A stretch of DNA of 64,000 nt, taken from the NCBI GenBank assembly GCA_943371535.1, contig CALRVE020000016.1:1-64000 (forward strand), given 5' to 3'. The DNA comes from UBA1930 sp943371535. Its GTDB lineage: Bacteria; Bacteroidota; Bacteroidia; Chitinophagales; Chitinophagaceae. The stretch's first letter is position 1, and each line of letters begins with the position of its first letter. The position numbers and the translations under genes are program-made. Under the pieces are notes generated by a model. That model had not been told where the DNA came from and did not search any database. It was given only the letters and a program-made list of their open reading frames with translations. Positions 7,798 to 16,750 of the stretch are shown in pieces.

Positions 7798-9045
7798 ATG
7801 CAACAACAATTAGTGGTTATTGGTGGTGGAGCAGCAGGTTTTTTTTGTGCGATTAATGCAGCAAGATTAAACCCTGCATTGAAAGTAACTATTGTTGAAA
7901 AAAGCAATAAGGTACTCAGCAAAGTAAAAGTAAGTGGTGGAGGAAGATGTAATGTAACACACGATTGTATTGAAATTGGTGAATTGATTAAGCGTTATCC
8001 AAGGGGACAAAATTTTTTAAAAAAAGCCTTTCATTGGTTTAGCACAAAAGATACCATTCAATGGTTTAGTGAACGAGGTGTTACTTTAAAAATTGAGGCC
8101 GATGGTAGAATGTTTCCTGTTACCAATAGTTCCCAAACTATAATAGATTGCTTATTAAAAGAAGCTACCAAATATGGAGTAGAAGTTAAATTGGGTTTTG
8201 ATGTTACTAGTATTGAATTGCTTAGTGAAGTTTCAGTCGAACATTCGACTTCCGTCATGGAGTTAAAAGCTGCCAATAATAAATCTATTACTTGTAATTA
8301 TTTGTGCATTGCATCGGGTGGTTATCCCAAAGCTTTACAATTTGAATGGGTAAAGAAAATTGGCCATACAATTGAAAGCCCAGTTCCGTCATTGTTTACA
8401 TTTAATATTCCCAATCATTCTATTACCCAATTAATGGGAGTAAGTGTAGAACAAGCACAAATAAAAATAGTGGGTTCTAAATTGAGTAATAGTGGACCAT
8501 TGTTAATTACACATTGGGGTTTAAGTGGACCAGCAGTTTTAAAATTATCGGCTTATGGGGCTAGAGAATTATCGAGTACCAATTATCATTTTAAAATATT
8601 GGTTAATTGGTTAATGCAATACAACGAACAAACTTTGAAAGACGAATGGCAACACTTAAGGCAACAATATTCTAGTAATAAAATACACAATAAAAATCCT
8701 TTTGGTTTGCCCAACAGATTATGGACGTATTTAGTAACATCTAGCGATATTAATGAAAACTTACGTTGGGCCGATGTAAATAGTAAACAACAAAACCAAC
8801 TGATTAAAAACCTTACTGCACAAGAAGTTGAGGTAAAAGGTAAAACTACTTTTAAAGAAGAATTTGTAACCTGCGGCGGCATAAAACTTGCTGAAGTAGA
8901 TGCCAACACTATGCAAAGTAAAATGGTACCCAATATTTATTTTGCAGGAGAAGTACTAGATATTGATGGAATTACAGGTGGATTTAATTTTCAAAATGCA
9001 TGGACTAGCGGATGGATTGCAGCCAAAGCAATTGCAGAGCAATAG
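7798..9045 (+). CDS. HI0933/YhiN-family FAD-dependent oxidoreductase
   Basis: 415 residues. The N-terminus is a Rossmann FAD-binding motif (VVIGGGAAGFFCAINAA), followed by the family's KVKVSGGGRCNVTH at about 45. The C-terminus has the second FAD contact FAGEVLDIDGITGGFN. This matches the HI0933 family (YhiN; the Clostridium member is named BaiN); the physiological reaction is uncertain. No signal peptide; cytoplasmic. One odd stretch, SEVSVEHSTSVMEL (DNA 8222-8264), is encoded by a TTCAGTCGAACATTCGACT-like palindromic word that also occurs between genes, suggesting repeat DNA absorbed into the frame. It faces the convergent TonB receptor gene. Confidence 0.92.
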   Translation: MQQQLVVIGGGAAGFFCAINAARLNPALKVTIVEKSNKVLSKVKVSGGGRCNVTHDCIEIGELIKRYPRGQNFLKKAFHWFSTKDTIQWFSERGVTLKIEADGRMFPVTNSSQTIIDCLLKEATKYGVEVKLGFDVTSIELLSEVSVEHSTSVMELKAANNKSITCNYLCIASGGYPKALQFEWVKKIGHTIESPVPSLFTFNIPNHSITQLMGVSVEQAQIKIVGSKLSNSGPLLITHWGLSGPAVLKLSAYGARELSSTNYHFKILVNWLMQYNEQTLKDEWQHLRQQYSSNKIHNKNPFGLPNRLWTYLVTSSDINENLRWADVNSKQQNQLIKNLTAQEVEVKGKTTFKEEFVTCGGIKLAEVDANTMQSKMVPNIYFAGEVLDIDGITGGFNFQNAWTSGWIAAKAIAEQ

Positions 9046-9069
9046 TGTTGTTTCTACGTGTCATGTTTT

Positions 9070-11442
9070 TTAAAACTTAAAATTCCAAGTTACACTTGGT
9101 ATAATAGGAAATAGAGATACTTGTTTAGCACTTACTTTTAAATCGTTGGTGGTTGCACTGCCTTCTTGATCAAAATACACAAAATAGGGGTTTAAACGGC
9201 TGTACACATTGTAAATACTAAACACCCAATAGCTTTTTATTTTACGTTCTTTTTTAGGTTGGGGCGTATATGTTGCTGAAAAATCTAATCTATGATAAGG
9301 AGCCAATCTATATTTATTAATAGTACTAAACTCTTGTGTTAATACACCGTTTACAAAGTAAAAACGTTCTGGCAAAGAAGTGGCTTGTCCGCTACCATAT
9401 ACAAATACAGAAGATACTTTCCATTTAGGGCTAATGGTATAAGACCCTACTAAAGATAAATCGTGTCTTCTATCGTATCTGCTAGGAAATTTATTGCCAT
9501 CGTTCAAATCATTGAATCTACGCCAAGTATAGCTTAACGTGTAGCCAATCCATCCAGTAAATTTTCCTTTTACTTTATTAATAAAAAATTCAGCACCATA
9601 ACTCCAACCTCTACCAAATACAAAATCTTCTTCCGTATCTCTTAAAGTATTGGGTGTATAACCTTCTCTATACTCAATTTGGTTTTGCATGTCTTTATAA
9701 TACACTTCTACCGATGTTTCAAACATGTTATTCTTAAAGTTTCTAAAATACCCAACAGAGTATTGCCAACTTATTTGAGGTTGCACCCTTAATGTACTAG
9801 GTACCCATAAATCTGTTGGTAAAGTAGTACCTGCATTGGTTACTAAATGTATGTATTGCATGTTACGGGTAACAGCTGCTTTTAAACTACTGTTATCGTC
9901 TATATTGTAACGTAAAGTGGTTCTAGGTTCTATGCCTCCATAGGTTTTTACTGTTTGTCCTTTTGCATACAACACACTATCAATTCTGTTGCCATTGGCA
10001 TCATAAGAATAAGTAGCATATTTACCCACTTGTTGAAACATACTATAACGCAAACCATAATTGAGTTTCAGTTTTTTAGATATTTCCCAATCGTCTTGTA
10101 TGTACAATGCATATTCGTTGGCAAATTTTTTCAATGCGTTTTGTGGTTCAAACACCACTGAGTCTTGATTGCCATTTAATACACTCGGAAAAAATGTATG
10201 GTGTGTATATTGAAAACCAAACTTCAATTTATGTTCGGGATTTACAAACCAATCAAAATCGGCTTTGGCATTGTAATCTCTTACACCCGATGAAAATTTA
10301 ATATTGAAATTTTCTTGTCGGCCTTCTAATGCAAACTGATAATCGTTGTACACCAATGTTACATTGGCAAATAATTTTTTATTGAAAATATGGTTCCAAC
10401 GTAAAGTGGCTGTTGAGTTGCCCCAAGGTATAGCAGTACTAAAATTTCGTTCAGCATTATTGAAATTGAATTTATCTCTTCCAAAATAACCACTTAAATA
10501 CAAGCGATCTTTTTCTGAGATTTTGTAATTCATTTTAGCATTCAAATCGTAGAAATAATAACCACTTCCATAAAACTGGTTATCGGGTTTGATGAATGGT
10601 TTTACCAAAGCATCTATATAGGTTCTTCTAGCAGAAACAATAAAAGAGGCTTTATCTTTTTTAATTGGTCCTTGAACCGATAAACGAGAAGCAATAACAC
10701 CAATACCACCTTCTACTTCAGTATCGTTGATATTACCATCTTTCATGCTAATATCTACCACACTCGAAATTCTTCCTCCATATTGTGCTGGCATTCCACC
10801 TTTAATTAAAGACACATTTTTTATGGCATCGGCATTAAAAACAGAGAAGAAACCAAATAAATGACCTGTGTTATACACCACAGCATCGTCTAATAAAATT
10901 AAGTTTTGGTCTGGTCCACCACCACGTACATAAAAACCTGCATTGCCTTCGCCTGCATTACGTACACCTGGCATGAGTTGCAGCGTTTTTAAAACATCTA
11001 CTTCACCCAAAAAAGCTGGTAATGCTTTGGCTGTGGCAACACTTAAATCTATTTTGCCCATTTGGGCAGTTTTTACATTGTTGTCTCTTTTTTTACCTGT
11101 AACAGTTACTTCACTCGAAAATGAAGTATTGTTTTGCATTAAAATATTGCGTTGAATATTTTTATTTAGGTCGATAGTGGTTTCTAAAGTTTGATACCCT
11201 ACAAAAGAAACAATCAACTGATATTTTCCTTTGGGAAGTGTTAAGGAGAAAAATCCATACTGATTGCTAGTGGTTCCTCTGCCTTCGGGCTTTACGCTAA
11301 TATTGGCTCCAATTAAAGTTTCTCCATTGAGCGAATCTTTAATGTAGCCATTGATGGTAAATTTTTCTTGAGCTAAAAGCGTGGAGTGAAAAAAACAAAT
11401 AAGCAGGAGTGTACCAACTAAACGGGTATATATTGATTTCAT
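9070..11442 (-). CDS. TonB-dependent outer-membrane receptor
   Basis: 790 residues with a signal peptide (MKSIYTRLVGTLLLICFFHSTLLAQ). It is followed by a carboxypeptidase-D-type regulatory domain at about 27-110 (INGYIKDSLNGETLIGANI...GFFSLTLPKGKYQLIVSFVGY), then a plug domain (about 115-235; MPGVRNAGEGNAGFYVRGGG, NLILLDDAVVYN) and a beta-barrel ending in an aromatic residue (SVTWNFKF). Such receptors take up ligands across the outer membrane using TonB-ExbBD energy. At about 790 residues it is shorter than SusC-type receptors, and no susD gene is adjacent, so a glycan role is not supported; the substrate is unknown. Its start lies beside a repeat array that fills the upstream gap. Confidence 0.93.
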   Translation of the reverse strand: MKSIYTRLVGTLLLICFFHSTLLAQEKFTINGYIKDSLNGETLIGANISVKPEGRGTTSNQYGFFSLTLPKGKYQLIVSFVGYQTLETTIDLNKNIQRNILMQNNTSFSSEVTVTGKKRDNNVKTAQMGKIDLSVATAKALPAFLGEVDVLKTLQLMPGVRNAGEGNAGFYVRGGGPDQNLILLDDAVVYNTGHLFGFFSVFNADAIKNVSLIKGGMPAQYGGRISSVVDISMKDGNINDTEVEGGIGVIASRLSVQGPIKKDKASFIVSARRTYIDALVKPFIKPDNQFYGSGYYFYDLNAKMNYKISEKDRLYLSGYFGRDKFNFNNAERNFSTAIPWGNSTATLRWNHIFNKKLFANVTLVYNDYQFALEGRQENFNIKFSSGVRDYNAKADFDWFVNPEHKLKFGFQYTHHTFFPSVLNGNQDSVVFEPQNALKKFANEYALYIQDDWEISKKLKLNYGLRYSMFQQVGKYATYSYDANGNRIDSVLYAKGQTVKTYGGIEPRTTLRYNIDDNSSLKAAVTRNMQYIHLVTNAGTTLPTDLWVPSTLRVQPQISWQYSVGYFRNFKNNMFETSVEVYYKDMQNQIEYREGYTPNTLRDTEEDFVFGRGWSYGAEFFINKVKGKFTGWIGYTLSYTWRRFNDLNDGNKFPSRYDRRHDLSLVGSYTISPKWKVSSVFVYGSGQATSLPERFYFVNGVLTQEFSTINKYRLAPYHRLDFSATYTPQPKKERKIKSYWVFSIYNVYSRLNPYFVYFDQEGSATTNDLKVSAKQVSLFPIIPSVTWNFKF

Positions 11443-11845
11443 TATTTTAAGGTATTGCCAACAATTGTAAACAAAAAAACTCTTGCAAAGTTGCAGGGAG
11501 TTGATGTTAACATTTTGATATAATTGAAATTTTTTACTTGATTTTTTTGAACCACTAAGACACAGAGGACACGAAGATGCACAAAGTTTTTTTTTGAACC
11601 ACTAAGACACAGAGGACACGAAGATGCACGAAGTTTTTTTGAACCACGAAGGCACAAGGTACACGAAGGGGCACGGAGGGAAAACTTCGTTTTCAGGTTT
11701 GCCACGGATGAACGGAAAAGCACGGAAAATTATATTTTTTGCCACGTATGCACGGAGAAGCACGGAATTAGTTAGCGTATAAAAAAAACTTCTGTGTTTC
11801 TGTGCCTCTGTGGCAATATTGTATGGATGCTTTTAAATAATTTGA
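11443..11845. repeat. Array of CCACGAAG / CCACGGATGCACGG words
   Basis: About 280 bases (11544-11817) of imperfect direct repeats. Two nearly identical units of 45-47 bases begin GAACCACTAAGACACAGAGG (11549 and 11596). A third diverged unit starts at 11641 (GAACCACGAAGGCAC), and two shorter units read GCCACGGATGAACGG (11701) and GCCACGTATGCACGG (11741). An inverted copy (TTCTGTGCCTCTGTGGCAAT, ending 11817) closes the array, so the whole could fold on itself. The same words recur at 7.5, 14.8, 50.5 and 59.4 kb. A 93-codon frame runs through it on the minus strand, but its translation is just the repeat, so it is not called as a gene. Confidence 0.8.
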
Positions 11846-12427
11846 TTATTGGTGATACATCAATGAATCTAATACGTTACCATCGGTTAAAAACTTTTGT
11901 GGGTTGTAAGGGTTTTTAATGTCTTTGGTTTTACTTAACCAAGTTGCCATACCATTTTCGTTTTCAAAAGCTTTATCTGTATTTAATTGATAAATCACCA
12001 TTTGATCGTATTGTACAATTCTAATTAAATTGTACAATGCATCGCTGAGCATATTGAACGATTTACGTTTAGCCAATAAATCTTTTTCGCCCAACATAGC
12101 TTTTAATTCGGCTGAAACAATTTGAGCAAATGAAGTTGCATTTTCTACAATGCCTGCATCGCCTTTTAATTCATCAATTTTTAAACTATCGGTGGCTTGT
12201 AACATTTTTGTTGCATATAAGGTTAACATTGGCTCACTCTCGGTAATAAAATTATCTTTTAAGTGAAAATAGGCGTCGGTAATGGCTGCAAATGAAGTGT
12301 TGAAGGCAGCTGAATTCTTGCTTTTTGTAAGCGGTGCTGCTGGCTTTTCTTCTACCACAGCTTTTTCATCGTTATTGCCACAAGCTGTTAAAAAAAGAAT
12401 ACTGCATAGTATAAGTAAATGTTTCAT
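11846..12427 (-). CDS. Lipoprotein with a DUF3347-like domain
   Basis: 193 residues. The first 16 form a lipoprotein signal with lipobox LTAC (cysteine 16), then an acidic-proline linker (EKAVVEEKPAAP). The rest is helical: AYFHLKDNFITE, an AKRKSFNMLSDALYNLI segment and a C-terminal ATWLSKTKDIKNPYNPQKF, which resembles the DUF3347 ending (W-L-S...I-x-NPY). The cysteines and histidines often seen near that ending are missing. Likely membrane-anchored and periplasmic; the function of DUF3347 is not established. A TATTTTTG -7 element on the minus strand (12451-12444) would give an 11-base leader. Confidence 0.8.
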   Translation of the reverse strand: MKHLLILCSILFLTACGNNDEKAVVEEKPAAPLTKSKNSAAFNTSFAAITDAYFHLKDNFITESEPMLTLYATKMLQATDSLKIDELKGDAGIVENATSFAQIVSAELKAMLGEKDLLAKRKSFNMLSDALYNLIRIVQYDQMVIYQLNTDKAFENENGMATWLSKTKDIKNPYNPQKFLTDGNVLDSLMYHQ

Positions 12428-12504
12428 CTTGTCAATTTTGGTGCAAAAATAGCTGAATTACTGCCAGCGTTTTTTCTATTTATAACCAATTGATAATACT
12501 TTGA

Positions 12505-12534
12505 TTTGTCGATTGCCTGCAAGGGTTACATTTG
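12505..12534 (+). promoter_or_regulatory. Bacteroidota-type promoter for the ABC-F gene
   Basis: TTTG (12505-12508), 18 bases, then TACATTTG (12527-12534), matching the -33 TTG / -7 TAnnTTTG consensus of the Bacteroidota primary sigma factor. Transcription would start near 12540, leaving an untranslated leader of about 150 bases that contains a CTTCGACTAACGCTCAG word (12617-12633). Confidence 0.6.
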
Positions 12535-12688
12535 CGGCTGAAAAAATAGTGAGCTAAAGGTTTTAATCTCATCTTAAAACAGTTGAGTTTTCAACAAACT
12601 GTTGAAGGGTGTCCTTCGACTAACGCTCAGGATAAACTTTTAAGAACCATTCAATAGTTCAAAAGCTGGTTACAAAAAATAAAATATC

Positions 12689-14647
12689 ATGTTATTAGGG
12701 TTACAAAATGTTACGTTCGAATTTGGTGCTAGAGTAATTGTAGAAGATGCTACTTGGCATATTCAACCAGGAGATAGAGTTGGATTAATTGGATATAATG
12801 GTACTGGAAAATCGACCTTATTAAAAGTATTGGTGGGTCAGTATACACCCAGCAAAGGCACAGTTGAAAAAGGCAGAGAAACAACGATTGGATATTTGCA
12901 TCAAGACTTATTAAGTTTTGACACAAACGAATCTATTTTAGAAGTTGCAATGGGTGCTTTTGAACGTGTGAAAGCTTTGGAAAAAGAAATTGAAGAGTTG
13001 GGCAAACGTTTAGAAACTGAATATGAAGATGAGGCTTTGTTGTTGTTGTACAGTGAACGTTTGCACGATTTAGAAGTGGCTGGTGGTTATACCATACATC
13101 ATAGAACAGAAGAAGTATTGCAAGGATTGGGATTCGAAAACCAGCATTTGCACCGTCCGTATAAAGAATTTAGTGGTGGTTGGAGAATGAGGGTTTTATT
13201 GGCTAAAATGATTTTACAACAGCCTGATGTTTTGTTGCTGGATGAACCTACCAATCACTTAGACTTACCAAGTATTGAGTGGTTGGAAAAATATTTATTG
13301 CACTATCAGGGTAGTGTAGTAATTGTGAGCCACGATAAATTTTTCTTGAATAGAATGGTGAACAAAATTGTAGAAGTGTATCAACAAGAGTTACACATTT
13401 ACAGTGGCGATTATGAATATTATGAAACAGAGAAAGCCATTCGTATAGATATGCAGCAAAAGGCTTACGAAAATCAGCAAGATTATATTCGTCAGCAAGA
13501 ACGATTTGTTGAACGCTTTAAAGCCAAAGCCAGTAAAGCTGCTGCTGCACAAAGTATTGTAAAACGTTTAGATAAAATTGAACGTATTGAAAACGTTTCT
13601 TTAGAACGCCCCAACATAAAAATTAATTTTCAGGTTGATAAACAACCCGGAAAAATTATTGCTTCATTGAAACAAGTTAGTAAAAGTTTTGGTGATATTG
13701 AAATTGTAAAAAATGGTACTGCCGAAATTGATAGAGGCGATAAAATTGCTTTGATTGGTGCTAACGGAAAAGGTAAATCTACCTTACTAAGAATTATTGC
13801 TGGCACCGAAACTTTTGAAGGTGCTAGAGAATGGGGACATAATGTGCAGGAAAGTTTTTATGCCCAACATCAGCTAGAAGCGTTGAATTTAAACAATACC
13901 ATTTTAGATGAAATGATGGAATGTGGCAGCAAAAAAACGGAACTTGAATTAAGGGCTTTATTGGGTTGCTTTTTATTTAGTGGCGATGATGCCGATAAGA
14001 AAATTAAAGTTTTGAGTGGTGGTGAAAAAGCAAGGGTTGCGTTGGCTAAAGTAATTGTAAGTAAAAGTAATTTTTTAATGCTTGATGAACCTACCAACCA
14101 CTTAGACATGCATAGTGTTGAGTTGTTGGCTGATGCATTAAATAAGTATGAAGGCAGTTTAATTTTAGTTAGTCACGACCGTTATTTTATTTCTAAAACG
14201 GCCAATAAAATTTGGGAAATTGTTGACCATGAAATTAAAGAGTTTAAAGGCTCTTATCAAGAATGGGTTGAATGGAATGAACGTATGGCCAAACAAAAAG
14301 CCTTGGCTGAAAAAGAAGCTGCTCTACCTGCTAAAAAAGAAACAGTGGTAGAGAAAAAGAAAGAAGAAAAACCACAACAAACCAATCATGAATTAACTAC
14401 GTTGAAAAACGATTTAAAGCAGTTGCAAAAAAAGTTTGCCAAGGTTGAAGAAGAAGTAAATACCATTAATAAAAAGAAAGAGCAAATAGAATTAGATTTA
14501 GCAAAGCCAGAAAACTATACCAATCATGTTGCATTTGCTAAATTAGAAGCTGATTATAAAAAGATTAAAGAAGAAAAAGTGCAGGCAGATAATAGATATG
14601 AGAAAATGTTTGAAGAGATTATGGTGTTAGAGGGGAAGATTGGGTGA
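12689..14647 (+). CDS. ABC-F family ATPase
   Basis: 652 residues with two ABC domains and no membrane segment. Domain 1 has Walker A GYNGTGKST (35-43), signature SGGWRMR (from 162) and Walker B LLLDEPTNHLD. Domain 2 has Walker A GANGKGKST (357-365), signature LSGGEKAR (442-449) and LMLDEPTNHLD. Between them is the arm/linker typical of ribosome-binding ABC-F proteins, and after about residue 545 there is a lysine/glutamate-rich coiled coil like the Uup C-terminal domain. ABC-F proteins act on the ribosome; this layout fits the Uup/ABCF3-like housekeeping type rather than an acquired resistance factor. It has its own promoter. Confidence 0.93.
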   Translation: MLLGLQNVTFEFGARVIVEDATWHIQPGDRVGLIGYNGTGKSTLLKVLVGQYTPSKGTVEKGRETTIGYLHQDLLSFDTNESILEVAMGAFERVKALEKEIEELGKRLETEYEDEALLLLYSERLHDLEVAGGYTIHHRTEEVLQGLGFENQHLHRPYKEFSGGWRMRVLLAKMILQQPDVLLLDEPTNHLDLPSIEWLEKYLLHYQGSVVIVSHDKFFLNRMVNKIVEVYQQELHIYSGDYEYYETEKAIRIDMQQKAYENQQDYIRQQERFVERFKAKASKAAAAQSIVKRLDKIERIENVSLERPNIKINFQVDKQPGKIIASLKQVSKSFGDIEIVKNGTAEIDRGDKIALIGANGKGKSTLLRIIAGTETFEGAREWGHNVQESFYAQHQLEALNLNNTILDEMMECGSKKTELELRALLGCFLFSGDDADKKIKVLSGGEKARVALAKVIVSKSNFLMLDEPTNHLDMHSVELLADALNKYEGSLILVSHDRYFISKTANKIWEIVDHEIKEFKGSYQEWVEWNERMAKQKALAEKEAALPAKKETVVEKKKEEKPQQTNHELTTLKNDLKQLQKKFAKVEEEVNTINKKKEQIELDLAKPENYTNHVAFAKLEADYKKIKEEKVQADNRYEKMFEEIMVLEGKIG

Positions 14648-14929
14648 GGGGGAAAGTGGTGAGTAGTAAGTGGTGAGTAGTAAGTGGGGAGGGAAGTAAT
14701 TAGTAATTAGTTTTAGGTTGGGAGTATAGGAGGTGGAGTGTAATATTTAGTATTAGGATTTAAATTATATAATTCTCTGTGTTACTTTGTGCCTCTGCGT
14801 CTCTGTGGTGAAAAAATACATCAATACTATTTGGTTTGTAAGTAATGGATTTGTTCAAAGCATGCTTTAATGTTGTTTAAAAAACATTCTCTGTGTTACT
14901 TTGTGTCTCTGCGTCTCTGTGGTGAAAAA
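14648..14929. repeat. Gap of degenerate word repeats
   Basis: No gene. First comes a GTGAGTAGTAAGTG tandem (14656-14690) running into TAGTAATTAGT words. Then two direct copies of the CCACGAAG-family word in opposite orientation, CTCTGTGTTACTTTGTG...CTCTGTGGTG, at 14772-14812 and 14888-14925, about 116 bases apart and differing at very few positions. Confidence 0.75.
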
Positions 14930-15898
14930 TTATTTGTATATAAATCCCAATTCTAAAAAGTAATTTCTTTTGGCTTCTTCTACCAATGCAAGTTTTAAAA
15001 TTTTCGGTTTCTTTTTTTCAATATCATCAAATTTTAAGAAGGCTACTTCTCTTAAAATTTTGCCTTGTGGCGTAGGTAAAAAATACACATATTCGTTACT
15101 CATGCAAACCCTCATATTGGTTAATGCTGCTTCAAATTCTTTTTTGGCATCTACCAATTCTTCAAAACCAGATTTTACATAAATAACCATTAAAGTGTCT
15201 TTCGTTTTTTTTGTGCCTTTACAAATAAAGGGTTGCAAATTGCCCAAACAACCTTGCCAACTTTGTTTTTGAAAAGCCGGTAATTGTGTTTTTAATAAGC
15301 CCACAAACATAAAACTGTTGATAGGCTCGTTCTGCATAATTTTATAAAAATAGGGGGGGGTGCCACTTTTTATTTTGAGTAAAACGGTGAAGCTGCTATC
15401 AATATCATTTTTGTATAATTGAACAAAAATATTGTATAAGAAAAATCCACTGTTTTGGGTAAAAGCAATTTTGGTTTGTTTTAAAAAAGGAGTTGTATTA
15501 TCGCCATCTTCATTTTTAAACAATACTTTTCTGTCGAGTGCTTCAGCAATATTGTTACTTAGGTTTACATAGGTAGCTTCAGCATTTTCTAAGTTATCGA
15601 ATTTGCCATAAAAATATTCGGCAAACGGAATACTATCTAACACAATTTTTCCTGCTATTGGTGCTCCTTTTAATTTTATTTTATTGTTGTAGACAGATAG
15701 GTTTGGATAGGCTGAATCTATTCCTTTGATGGGTTTGTCTACTATATCTTTAAAATGGTTGGGAGCATCGTTGAGTAGTTTAACAAAACTTCTAGCAAAT
15801 TCATTTTTCTTTTGCTTAGGTACATCAACAATAAATTGTTGAGCATAATTTTGAATGGTGTTAGCACAAAAGAATAATATGAATACTAAACGTATCAT
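14930..15898 (-). CDS. Exported protein of unknown function
   Basis: 322 residues from the ATG at 15898, which gives a clean signal peptide MIRLVFILFFCANTIQNYAQ. The frame is open a further 33 codons upstream, but that extension would bury the signal peptide, so it is rejected. The mature part is basic and helical/strand mixed with no motif I recognise; features include FNKxPIKGIDSAYPN-like text near the N-terminus and a C-terminal FLELGFIYK that could be a terminal beta-strand. Possibly periplasmic or outer-membrane associated. No operon partner: both flanking gaps are long. Confidence 0.72.
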   Translation of the reverse strand: MIRLVFILFFCANTIQNYAQQFIVDVPKQKKNEFARSFVKLLNDAPNHFKDIVDKPIKGIDSAYPNLSVYNNKIKLKGAPIAGKIVLDSIPFAEYFYGKFDNLENAEATYVNLSNNIAEALDRKVLFKNEDGDNTTPFLKQTKIAFTQNSGFFLYNIFVQLYKNDIDSSFTVLLKIKSGTPPYFYKIMQNEPINSFMFVGLLKTQLPAFQKQSWQGCLGNLQPFICKGTKKTKDTLMVIYVKSGFEELVDAKKEFEAALTNMRVCMSNEYVYFLPTPQGKILREVAFLKFDDIEKKKPKILKLALVEEAKRNYFLELGFIYK

Positions 15899-16085
15899 CA
15901 ACAAGGTTTTGGTTGAATGAATTCTTTTGGGGTTATTGAGCTGCTTGTAAATTACTACAATAATACTATAAATAATACATTCAATTAAATAACACAATGC
16001 TTTTGTTAGTTTAATTCTATTAACTTGTATATAAAGTTGTTAGTTTATTTGAATATTATTTTACAGTATCACTAAAATACTTTGT

Positions 16086-16748
16086 ATGAAAAAAACAATG
16101 CCTGAAACTGTAGATGCCTATTTAGTAAATGGTTGTATGCGTTGTAAATTGGGTGCAACACCTTTGTGTAAAGTAAATAATTGGCAACAAGAATTAGTGG
16201 CTATTAGAAAAATGATTGCTTCAACTGGATTAGTCGAAACCATAAAATGGGGAGTGCCTTGCTATACTTATCACAATAAAAATATTGCCATATTGAGTGC
16301 CTTTAAGGAGTATTGTTCATTGAGTTTTTTTAAAGGAGCTTTACTAAATGACCCTTACAGAGTTTTACAACAACAAGGCGAAAGTTCTCAAGCTGCCCGT
16401 TTATTAAAGTATACCAATTTGCAAGATGTATTAGACCATCAAAATATCATTAAAGAATATTTATTTGAAGCAATGGAGATTGAAAAGCAGGGTAAAAAAA
16501 TTACATTCCAAAAAAATCCAGAACCCATACCCGAAGAGTTATTGCAAGTGTTTGAACAAAACCTAGCATTACAAAATGCTTTTTTTGCATTAACGCCAGG
16601 TAAACAACGGGGGTATATTATTTATTTTTCTCAGCCTAAACAATCGATTACAAGACTTGCCAGAATTGAAAAATATACCCAACAAATCATGAATGGAATT
16701 GGCTTTCATGATAATTATAAAAAGCAATCTAAAACCTATAAAATTTAG
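16086..16748 (+). CDS. DUF1801 / YdeI-OmpD-associated family protein
   Basis: 220 residues, cytoplasmic. The N-terminal 130 residues follow the DUF1801 (YdhG-like) pattern: TIKWGVPCYTYHNKNIAILSAFKEYCSLSFFKG. The C-terminal third is the YdeI-type helical segment, PIPEELLQVFEQNLALQNAFFALTPGKQRGYIIYFSQPKQSITRLARI. The YdeI name comes from a link with OmpD and bacteriocin protection in Enterobacteria; the actual biochemical role is unknown. It ends 3 bases from the convergent arginase-family gene. Confidence 0.85.
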   Translation: MKKTMPETVDAYLVNGCMRCKLGATPLCKVNNWQQELVAIRKMIASTGLVETIKWGVPCYTYHNKNIAILSAFKEYCSLSFFKGALLNDPYRVLQQQGESSQAARLLKYTNLQDVLDHQNIIKEYLFEAMEIEKQGKKITFQKNPEPIPEELLQVFEQNLALQNAFFALTPGKQRGYIIYFSQPKQSITRLARIEKYTQQIMNGIGFHDNYKKQSKTYKI

Positions 16749-16750
16749 TT

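Noticed and set aside
9070..11442. Polysaccharide utilisation locus
   Set aside because: The TonB-dependent receptor has no SusD partner, glycoside hydrolase or regulator beside it.
11442..11723. 93-codon minus-strand reading frame
   Set aside because: Its translation is only the repeat words (SCTLCLRGSKKLR and the like) and the frame follows the array, not a gene.
11544..11770. CRISPR-like array
   Set aside because: Units are adjacent and unequal, no spacers of regular length exist, no cas gene is nearby, and the units are dispersed in the window.
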